This document shows, piece after piece, positions 49,301 to 58,150 of a DNA stretch of 64,000 nucleotides (positions within the stretch are counted from its first letter, which is position 1; every line of letters starts with the position of its first letter). Below the pieces are notes generated by a model that was given only the letters and a program-made list of their open reading frames with translations, did not search any database and was not told the origin of the DNA. The DNA lies in contig JAOBSW010000577.1 of assembly GCA_026214975.1 (NCBI GenBank), forward strand, positions 1 to 64,000. Reading direction: 5' to 3'. A program made the translations under genes and the position numbers. Source of the DNA: Gentiana macrophylla. Taxonomy: Eukaryota; Streptophyta; Magnoliopsida; Gentianales; Gentianaceae.

Positions 49301-51015
49301 TAAAGTCAGACCACTAAGAAATGCTGAAAAGGTATATATAACACGTCTTAAACTATTATAGGCAAATGGTTTCCGTATTAAGATAAACGACCCTTCAATA
49401 TCTATTAATTAGTGCATATATCCTAGTAGATAAGACACGACGATCGGCTAAGGGTGATTCCTATCTCCCGACCTGGGAACACTATCTCAAAGGAACAATG
49501 ACTAAGTTTCCTTTCAATCGGGAGAGGGTAATAGATTTGAAGAGGTAACATAGCTTGTTCATAATGACCTTCGGGATCTAATGAGATATACAAGCTAGCG
49601 GGAGATTTTGAGTGGTGACATTTTGTCTGATAACTACTTGAAACACGGTTTAGTTTATCGAAAGAATACGAGAGGAGAGTCTCGATTTCAGAGAGAATAG
49701 AGTATTCCATGCTCAGAAATAGGCTATCGATAGTCTTGGGATCGATGCTCGGCCTGCCTCCTAGTGGAATGTTTCTCACGGAGGAAGAAACCATAGACTT
49801 GCCCTATATAGTTATTGATGTGCTACAATACACTGCTAAACTCGATTAAGATAATTGGTTGCAAAATAACGGTTAACATTATTATGTAAACCGAGAAGTC
49901 TACCTAGAAGATGCTAGTGAATTTATGGATAAGGAGTGAATTTGGTTCACACCACTTCCGTAAATGTAGGCATTTAGCATTTAATGCTTGAAGGTATGAC
50001 TGCAGATTTTGCACACACGCACAGAATATAACTATTCGTGAAATATCTTAATGTGACGAGTGAAGGTTGGTTATAAGATTCTTGAGATCAGAAAGTGACG
50101 GTTGGACTGTCACACCCTTTTCTGAAAGAATCCATACATAACAACTTTAGACCTTGGAGTACGGTTACTCTATGAAGTTACTATCTCGATTTAGTCGAGG
50201 CCACATCGGATGTTGGTGAGTACAATCGATAAATACTACTAGATCGAATGTCAATCCACCGTAACGCAGTGGGAGTATGGTTTAACCATTGACCCATTAT
50301 GGTTGTGTGGACTTTATAGTCTCTTTGGGGTGGTTGATAACTTTGTGGCTCTTTGTGGGGTGTATAGGATTCTCGATCGAGAGGTTGGTTCGAAAACCTT
50401 ATCCCGTGAATGGAGTTTTGGTACTCGGGTTCATTCGACCTCTTGTAGAACCACCCGAGTGTCTCGGGCCTAGTGGGAGTAATTGGTTCTACGCCGAAAA
50501 TTTAACTTTCAAAGACAAAGTCGAGTGGTCAGAGGTGATTCCTAAAAGTAGAGAGTTAACTAGACCTTGAACTCTCTCACCACTCAGTCTTGATTTCGTT
50601 AGAAAGCAGAAAATAGGGGTGATTCCCTGAGACTTTCTTGCCGTAAAACGGAGTCTGGATTCATTCGGAACAAAAGGGTCTTGGTTAGAACAAATGGCAA
50701 AGTTATTTGCGGGACTTATGTCCTTTGTGGATGTAAGAGAACCTCTCGGTCATTAAAATTCGCATGTTTTAAAATATGTGGACTTGACCATAATATTGAT
50801 AAGTCTTTTGTAGACTGGGTATCAATATTGGTAAAATAGTAGTATTAGTGTTCACTTAAAGGTAACATCAAAGCTTGATTGGAAACAAACTTGAGTGTTA
50901 TCTGAAGTCGGAAACTGACACGCCAAGATTCTCTGCTTTTAGAGCAAGTGGGAGAGTGTTGTGAATAAGATGAGAAAGGGTGTGATCTAAAAACAATCGT
51001 TGCTTGTCATTTCGT
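46320..51015 (+). other. Non-coding internal region of the element
   Basis: No frame longer than ~125 codons and none with a retroelement motif. The leader (to ~46730) and the part 48190-51015 recur in the rearranged copy at 17.2-23.4 kb, the latter inverted. In 47400-47530 the phrase 'ttggattctcggtgaat' occurs twice. Compared with the other copy, ~700 bp have been lost near 50950. Confidence 0.7.
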
Positions 51016-51028
51016 GCAAGTGGGAGAT
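51016..51028 (+). other. Polypurine tract
   Basis: 'gcaagtgggagat' directly before TGTTAGG of the 3' LTR. Confidence 0.8.
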
Positions 51029-53131
51029 TGTTAGGTGTAGTGCCCGAAAGACAATTTATGTAATTGTTTTTAATAATGGATGACAGAATTTATCTCACCT
51101 TAGTTAACGTTACTTGCTTTGTGCTTGTAAAGTAATACACTGCTGCAAACCCTAAGTATATATCAGATGTAACCACTTAACTCAAAGTGTATGGATTACA
51201 CGTGAGGATTGAGTTAGTGGAGATATGCTTAAATCTGTTAGTTCGTGGTGAACTTAATCGAGTTTAGGGTCTCTTGATTAAAACACCAATAATGCGCCCT
51301 AACACCTTAGGGTGTGATAGTCTTATTCGGACTGCCGGTAGAGGTACTACGTGGGGCATTTATATATGATGGCATTCATATAGAATCGACCGATTTAATC
51401 TCAATTTCTCGATATAATTCCGTAATCAAGGAATCTTATTTTATCATTAGATGATCATGTATGGATCAACCTTAATCCTGAGGTGATCACAGGGCGCTGC
51501 TTGTCCCGGGGTAGTGTTTGATGTGTTAGTTACGGTTCACTTTAATATGTGTTCCAAGCCACTTCTCATTGGCACTATCTCAGGGATGAGTGAGTAGTTA
51601 CGATTTTCACAGACATGAAATCCATTCCTTCTGCGGAAGAAGAGAGACAGATCCCTTATTTTTTAGCCCTAAGAAAGTGATCGATCCCGGAGTTCATATT
51701 AGACTAATTGATCACTAGTCGATATGTGAACTAATTGATCATCGTGGGTTAATGGTAAATAAGGATAAAATATTCTATGTCGGGTTTACGGAGATATCCC
51801 ACCGAGAATGGACGATCATGGAGGTTAATCCGTATGTAATGATTATATCAATGGACGCTTATTCACTCTACATGGGTTGAGTATAAGTATACATCTATAA
51901 TCGGTAGAGTTCGATTTCGGGTTTATGGTGGCGTAATCCCGGAATTAATAATTATGGAAAATTAGGGATAAGGACACAATCTGAAATATTTTTAAGTAAC
52001 AGGACAGCTACATATTTTTTATAGGAGAAGGACAACTGCATAATTTTTATAGCGAGAAGGACAAACAGTGAATCCCGAAAATCAGTGAATCTCCCCAGTG
52101 AATCCCGAAATCAGTGAATTTCGACAGTGAATCCCGAAAATTAGTGAATTTCGACGATGAATTTTGAAAATTAGTGAATTTAAACGGTGAATTTCGTCAA
52201 TGAATTTAAACAAGTGAATTTCGAACACAAGTGAATTTCGATAAGTGAATAAATAGTTTTGTCCTTTATGCAAAAGTTTCAAAAACTATCCTTCTACTCA
52301 ATTGATGAAATATTTCGTTATTCTCCTCATTCCCCTAATAATTAATGTACTTATTCGGTTCGATGAATAATTAATTATTGAGTTCTTGGTTATAGGTCCA
52401 TGGTCCCCGATGTGGACACGTAATTCGGACTAATAATCTTGTTATTTGGGCTCGGTGATAATTAATTTCTTTGGGCTAATTAATTGATATGCATGAATAT
52501 TATTTAGTTGGGCTACATTTTGTGTGGGCTTTTTGACCCTAAAGGTGGCGCCAATAATGTTGAATAATTAGAGGAAAATTAGTTTTCTTGGATAATTATT
52601 TGACATGTGATTTATTTTTTATTTGTTAAATGATAATTCATGGAATAATAGATAATAATAATATGATTTATCCTAATTTGTTTGGGATAATTATTTTATT
52701 TATCTTTTATTTGGAAAAAGGATTAATGTAATAATTATCTCTTAATTATTTAATCCTTGGAGGACAAGGATTACTCTCCTATATAAAGAGAGTTCTCCCA
52801 AGTCTTAGACATTGGCATAATTTCGACCACTATAGCAAAAAGGAGAGGAAAAATTAGTTTTCTTGTCTTGGGTTTTTAGAAGAAGAAAAACTACAAGTTT
52901 TTCTTGGTGTTGCATATCAAGGAGGTTCGTGTATCAAGAAGGGTGTCCACCAACCGCCGTTTGGAAAACACATCGGAAGATCAAGGCTTCTTTTCCCGTT
53001 ATTGGTAACATGATCTTAAACCCCCTTGTAGTTGTTTACGTCCTTTAATTATGAATTGTGTCATATAAGTCGTGATCCATCCGCTACGCATGGATCTAAC
53101 TCGTTTAGATCTAAGAACCCGTGATCCTTCA
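51029..53131 (+). repeat. 3' LTR, carrying a later insertion
   Basis: TGTTAGGTGTAGTG ... GATCCTTCA. Matches the 5' LTR throughout except for the insertion at 51955-52335. Confidence 0.93.
51955..52335. mobile_element. 381-bp Mutator-type MITE-like insertion with internal short repeats
   Basis: Absent from the 5' LTR at the matching point. Flanked by the perfect 9-bp duplication TAATAATTA (51946-51954 and 52336-52344), a length typical of Mutator-like elements. Ends are only weakly alike (TGGAAAATTAGGGATAAGG on the left, GGGGAATGAGGAGAATAAC in complement on the right). Its middle is an array of ~20-bp units 'cagtgaatcccgaaaat' / 'agtgaatttcga' in at least eight variants. Confidence 0.75.
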
Positions 53132-53136
53132 CAAAT

Positions 53137-54514
53137 CACATCTCTTTGAACCAAGCGGGTGCTTGGTGAGTTGAGGCGAGCGCTTGACAAGCCAGGCGTG
53201 TGTTTGTGCTACCAAGGCATGCGCCTGGAGTCAGGATGTTGTGCATTATGGATTTTGGTGGCTCAGGCGTGCGCCTGGCTTTGTTTTCATGAAAGTTGAG
53301 TGTTTTCCACTTGATAATTGTGTAGTAGTTTGTAGCCTTGATTGTTATGTGGTAAAGTAAAGTGTTCGGTTTCTAGTGACCTTGACTCAACATCGTGTTG
53401 AGATCTTCTGCAGGAAAAAACACATGAGCACCGGTAGACATTCATATGACTTTGAAAGATGTTGTGCTCAGTAGTCAACGTCATCTGTGTAGCGTGCTAG
53501 GTATCTTATTGTAGAACGGCTTAGGGTTATAATGGTTCTGTGAGAGCCTTTACATGAATGAATATAGATTGTTAGTTAAGCTGCGCGCAAACACTCAAGT
53601 GACGAGACTAAAAGAGAAAATGCCGTTGTCTTTGATGAGACACGCTTTCTATTTCGCAACTTGGAGTAGTAGTCCACTCTCGAGCAAGCCCGTGCTATAT
53701 GAGGAGTTGAAGATATGTTGTGGTACATTATCACTCTCCAAAGTGGCCATAGACCATGTGTCAAATCTCTTTGATGGTTGAGTATTGCTAGTTGAGCTAG
53801 TAGAGGGTAGTGTGTTCTTCATACATACTTGGTAGTAATTGTAATGTTATCCGAAATTGTTGTTTGTTTAGATTTAGTGTTTCTACCCTTTACTAAGTAC
53901 TCTCTTACTTACCCATGTTTACAAAATGTCTTCCTTCCTCGAGAAGATTAGCAGATTGATGATGAAGCTTATGATGATGCTGAGACGTGAACATGAAGAA
54001 ATTCTATGTTGCTTTGTTTTATTTCTATTTGAATCGTAAAACGTTGTAACCAAATATTTTATAGTTCTCTCTTGTTACTATGTTCTGGCTTAATTTAAGT
54101 ATGTATTTAACCCTTTGGATGTTGTAATTCGAATCGGTTTTCTATGTAGTTGCTCTTTCGACTTTACGTCGTTTTGGTTTCCCGAGTCTATCCTTTCGTA
54201 TTCCGTTTGAAACTCCGATTTTAATGAAGTCAGACTGACGTATATAGTTGGCTACTGTTAATTGTATGAGTATCGGACTTTTTTTTTCCCGGATAAAAAC
54301 TTGATATCCGGAATAAGGGCGTCATTGTCATCTCTTGAAAATAGATGTTTACATCTTTGTAGAATCTGCATATGGACAGATGTAGTGGAAAGACTTCCCT
54401 CTATCTTTGTCTGCCATGACATGGAACATAAGTGTCATATGATATCATTACCCTAATAATAAAGACCTCAAATGTATAGGTGTCATTTGATATCAGCATT
54501 TATCTTATATTGAT
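53137..54514. other. Intergenic DNA with LTR-like relic
   Basis: 53150-53285 repeats 'caggcgtgcgcctgg'-like words. 53930-54230 has the look of a gypsy LTR ('gatgatgaagcttatgatga', long T/A tail). No second LTR, primer site or duplication was found. No gene. Confidence 0.35.
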
Positions 54515-54590
54515 CACCTCCCCTACCCCTACCCTTACCCCACCCCACCTCACCTTACCCCCACCCCATCTACCCTACCCCCATCCCCAC
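54515..54590 (+). promoter_or_regulatory. C-rich tract just upstream of the glutaredoxin TATA box
   Basis: About 76 bp made almost only of C runs separated by TA, A or T ('cccctacccctacccttacc', 'cccccaccccatctacccta'). The complementary strand has more than ten runs of three to five G, enough for G-quadruplexes. It ends 5 bp before the TATA box. A regulatory role is inferred from position only. Confidence 0.5.
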
Positions 54591-54595
54591 ATATC

Positions 54596-54603
54596 TATAT
54601 AAA
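54596..54603 (+). promoter_or_regulatory. TATA box of the glutaredoxin gene
   Basis: TATATAAA in 'tatctatataaatgtgcc', 205 bp upstream of the ATG. A transcription start near 54630 would give a ~175-bp leader. This is the only canonical TATA in the 300 bp before the gene. Confidence 0.65.
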
Positions 54604-54807
54604 TGTGCCTTGAGCCTCAACATTCCTCACAACTAAATCATAACAATCCCTACAGCTCTCATCACATAATTTTCCAGTTAAACTTCCATCAAAAAGTTTC
54701 GGTCGAACCGGGTTCGATTCAGTTAATCGTCTTAATCGAGTTTATCTGACCATCCAAATATAGTCACCAGATTTAAATATATATAGTTGCATTATCTATT
54801 ATTAGCA

Positions 54808-55116
54808 ATGGATAAGGTAAACAAAATGGTGTCTGAAAAGCCAGTGGTGATCTTTAGCAAAAGCTCATGCTGTATGTGCCTTAGCATCAAATCTCTCATT
54901 TGTGATTTTGGTGTAAACCTTTCTGTTTACGAGCTTGATGAGATCCCGAGAGGCCGAGAAATCGAGCAGACGCTTTCGGCGCTTGGTTGCAACCCGACGG
55001 TGCCAGCTGTCTTCATCGGCGGCGAGTTTATAGGTGGAGAAAATGAAGTAATGAGCCTTCATCTTAAGAGGTCCTTGAAGCCCTTGCTTAAAAGGGCTGG
55101 TGCTTTATGGGTTTAA
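54808..55116 (+). CDS. CC-type (class III, ROXY-like) glutaredoxin, 102 aa
   Basis: A small intronless thiol oxidoreductase of the land-plant-specific CC class. Family members bind TGA bZIP factors and TOPLESS-type corepressors and act in nitrate, defence and flower-development responses. Residues 21-24 are CCMC (active site). [18 protein letters not shown] (62-72, the glutathione-binding TVP and GG) and [11 protein letters not shown] (76-86) are all intact. The C-terminus ALWV is a near form of the ALWL tail used to bind TGA factors. The only ATG giving the family start [11 protein letters not shown] is at 54808; the frame is open a few codons further upstream but without ATG. Length is normal, with no frameshift. 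It stands alone, ~3 kb from the 3' end of APC7 on the opposite strand. Which of the many CC-type paralogues it is cannot be told here. Confidence 0.95.
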   Translation: MDKVNKMVSEKPVVIFSKSSCCMCLSIKSLICDFGVNLSVYELDEIPRGREIEQTLSALGCNPTVPAVFIGGEFIGGENEVMSLHLKRSLKPLLKRAGALWV

Positions 55117-55299
55117 TTTGAAAAAAAAAAACGAGCAACTAAATGTCATAAGAGTGCCGTAATAAATATTGAAAAATGTAGTACAAAATCACAGGGATGA
55201 TAAATTAAAAAAAAATCAAAAAAAAAATTCACAGGGATGACGCAGAAAAAAAAAAAAGGCAAATCATTGCATGCAAGACATAACAAAGCATCGCAACGG

Positions 55300-55335
<36 letters not shown>

Positions 55336-56076
55336 GATTTTGATTTTGAATGCAAATTAATGTAAAGAATTTGCATTAATGCAAGAAGACTGGAGACCTT
55401 TTTTTTTTATATATAACATAAATATGAGTCTTTATCTAGTTGCTTGTACTTCTTATTAGCTATGATGATCATCATGGAAGTCTAATATAGGGCAAAGATA
55501 ATGGTATAGATGCATACACATATATAACCAAAGGGCGGTTGCCCTCGCAGTAAAATTTTCGTTCGCCATGTTATTGTCACATCTTACCTAAAATTGTGTG
55601 TCCGTCACCATGTGGATGTGTGGGCCTGTTGGGTTTCGTATCTTGTGTTGTATCTCCGTTTCTTGCCCTGATATGAGGGTGGATGTTAATATCGAGTCTT
55701 GCTACGTACAGACACAACAAAATGTCATAACTCATGAGAAGTATCGTGAAGCGTAACAGGGTATTCAGGAGTGTCGCAAAACATAGCAAACAACACGAGA
55801 CATAACAAACCATATCAAATAATCGTAGTGGCTTTTGCTACGCACATTGTTTTGAGAAGATTTATTATGCTAGTTGTGGCATTTTGTTGTGAGGGTAGCA
55901 TTTCTAGACAGTCAAATATAATTACTTCCCCTTCAAAAAAAAATATATATATAATTACTTAATTAGTTCATGTAATATGGCGATCAAAGAGGTGATGATT
56001 TCATGGGTTGTATCAAGTAAAAGGTTGTGATCGACACGCCACTAGTGTGTGTGAGAGAGGAGAAGAATTACGGTGC
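55117..56076. other. Intergenic DNA downstream of the glutaredoxin
   Basis: Contains A runs just after the stop (55121-55131), short duplications of 'cacagggatgac', and the T34 run at 55301-55334. 'gcatgcaagacataacaaagc' and 'cgagacataacaaacc' (55796) are similar words. No gene. Confidence 0.5.
55301..55334. repeat. Poly(T) run, 34 bp
   Basis: Uninterrupted T. Confidence 0.95.
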
Positions 56077-56430
56077 TGTTAAGATCAAGCGCTTACCGTT
56101 GTACTAAAACCAACTGGTGTCAGTAAAGACGCTACTTTATTTCTTATAATTTAAGAGTGTGGGCAATATGTCCCAACACCCCCCTTCAAGTGTGGGCAAT
56201 ATGTTCAACACTTGCACAATATTTTTCATTCAAGAGTGTGGGCAATCTGTCCCAACACCCCCTCAAATGTGGGCAATCTCTCCCAACACTTGCATGGGTT
56301 TGATCCCGTGACCTCTGGCTCCGATACCATGTTAAGATCAAGCGCTTACCGTTGTACTAAAATCAATCGGTGCCAGTAAAGTCGCTACTTTATTTCTTAT
56401 TATTTAAAGTGTGGACAATCTGTCTCAACA
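56077..56430 (-). mobile_element. TRIM retrotransposon, 354 bp
   Basis: On the minus strand: 5' LTR 56430-56330 (101 bp, TGTTGAGACAG...CTTAACA), initiator-Met-type primer site TGGTATCGGAGCCAGAGG directly after it (56329-56312), ~150 bp internal DNA, polypurine tract TTGAAGGGGGG (56189-56179) and 3' LTR 56178-56077 (102 bp). The flanks GGTGC (56072-56076) and TGTGC (56431-56435) match at four of five bases, a probable mutated target duplication. No coding capacity. This is the standard plan of a terminal-repeat retrotransposon in miniature. Confidence 0.9.
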
Positions 56431-56435
56431 TGTGC

Positions 56436-56834
56436 ATATATAAGTTATTTTAATTAGAGGTATGCCAAACGTAAGGATGTGATTATCCATGTCACACCTA
56501 CTCCACATCTAGTATGTGTGAGAGTGTGAGAATTGATCACACTCATTCACTTGATATACCTCTAAAATCATTGTTGCACCATATTTTTTTTCGTGAGAGA
56601 GTATAATAATTCATCAGAACCCTTCAGTTGATACAACCCATGAATCGGATTGTTGTACCATAACTCTTATGGATGATCAATATTAGAAAATGAAATTGTC
56701 TTTTTTTATTTAAACGGTAGATTTATTTCTATTAAAAATAAGAAAAGATAGAAACGTAATTTTACCCTAAAAGAAACATTATTTTAACAATATTATCTAT
56801 TATTAATAATAAAATAATTAAACAAAATAAAGCT
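56436..56834. other. Intergenic DNA, nothing recognised
   Basis: AT-rich, no gene. Repeated 'gagagtgtgaga' and 'cacactcattcacttgatat' words only. Confidence 0.4.
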
Positions 56835-56843
56835 ATTGAAAAC

Positions 56844-57031
56844 CAGTAGTTTTATGGTGGTCCAGGACCACCATGTCATACTTGTCCTCCAATAGCATTT
56901 CTTAAAATAGGGGCAAATTTGTAAAAGCATGGCGATTTATATTTTACTGTGGTGGCCGCGCGTGTTTTTAGTTTGATTGGTGCGGATGATCACCAAATCA
57001 TACTTGGTCCAGGACCACCATAAAATTTCCG
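56844..57031. mobile_element. Mutator-type MITE, 188 bp
   Basis: Terminal inverted repeats CAGTAGTTTTATGGTGGTCC (left) and CGGAAATTTTATGGTGGTCC (right, complement) agree at 16 of 20 positions. Perfect 9-bp duplications ATTGAAAAC lie at 56835-56843 and 57032-57040. A 9-bp duplication is characteristic of Mutator-like elements. A second internal palindrome, 'ggtggtccaggaccacc', is at the left end. No coding. Confidence 0.9.
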
Positions 57032-57040
57032 ATTGAAAAC

Positions 57041-58150
57041 ACAGCAAAACAAAACGAAAGACTCTAGTCAAATGAATTAGGGAAGTCATATATTCACTTC
57101 TAAACTGCATTTCATGTATCACTCACTCTATACGTTTTTCATCATTGATCATTATGGGACCCATTTTTATCGATGGACCACCATTTGTCATTTGATCAAT
57201 GGTTATAAATTGTGGGACATGTATTTATCGATGAGTCCACCTTTTGATAAATGGTTATAGATGAATGGAGTGCAATGTTGGTGAATACAAGTAATCTCAG
57301 TCAATGGATATGTAATAAAGTAATGATACAAGCACAACAGTTCAGACACGAGTGACGCAATCTGTATTTGCCCTTTCAATTATAATGTAAGACCCATTGA
57401 TCATGATGTAGACCCATCATGATCAAGAAGTGCATATGCAAGTTGTGTCACTCATTGTGACTAATCGGTTGTATATGCATCATTACTCTATCTAATAATT
57501 CGGATTTTCTACATCAACACATTGCCATTATTTAGAGGCAGAACCATTGTGCCATGAGTGACAACCAAATTTCCTATCTTTGATTATGATATAGGACCCA
57601 TTGTTTATGATATACTTTCATCATGATCAACGGTCGGAGATTTGATGGTGTCACCCGTTGTGACACAACGGTTATGCCCGCATCAGTACTCTTATTTTAA
57701 AGACCAAACTAATGCAACATGGCAAAGTTTAACAAAGCAAATATGTGTGGAGGTTCGAATCTCGTAAATAGGGGGACTTCTTACATATTTTTATTATAAT
57801 ATCAAGCCCATGACAGAGACGACTCAATACACCAGCAGACCAATTACATTGTAATATGTATACAACATAAGCAAATTCCATCAAACCCCCCCCCCCCCCC
57901 CCCCAACCCCAAACTAATTGGAGACAATTGCCTACATTCACCACTATCACCTAATATTTTGGTTAGACAAAAAGACAAAAAGACAAAAACACGTCACTCA
58001 TGCAACGAAGTGAAGTGGTGGAACAGAGACTCTTCATACAAGGATTTCCAGAGAATGGCACCCTGAAAATGCATGTTAACTTGCCTTCTTGGGAATGCAT
58101 GTTGTTGAGGAAGCATCATAGTAGGCAGATAAACTGATATGATATACCCT
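57041..58150. other. Intergenic DNA and APC7 3' region
   Basis: Holds two related ~190-bp repeats (57300-57690) and a C19 run (57886-57904). The APC7 3' untranslated region should lie just below 58150, but I cannot place its polyadenylation site. No other gene. Confidence 0.45.
57300..57690. repeat. Two copies of a small repeat with 'catgatcaa' centre
   Basis: 57437-57487 ('gtgtcactcattgtgactaa', 'cggttgtatatgcatcatta') resembles 57635-57690 ('gtgtcacccgttgtgacaca', 'cggttatgcccgcatcagta'). Both are preceded by 'gacccat...atgatcaa' words. The same words occur at 38740-38830 and in the inverted-repeat element at 58590, suggesting one dispersed MITE family. Confidence 0.55.

Larger units (their letters stand above)
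44597..53131 (+). mobile_element. Complete non-coding LTR retrotransposon with target duplication CAAAT
   Basis: 5' LTR 44597-46306, initiator-Met primer site 46309-46319, internal 46320-51015, polypurine tract 51016-51028, 3' LTR 51029-53131. Perfect duplications CAAAT at 44592-44596 and 53132-53136. LTR lengths are 1710 and 1713 bp once a later 381-bp insertion plus its duplication is removed. No gag or pol domain is readable in ~4.7 kb, so it must use proteins of a copia relative (copia-type primer site and PPT position). Confidence 0.92.
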
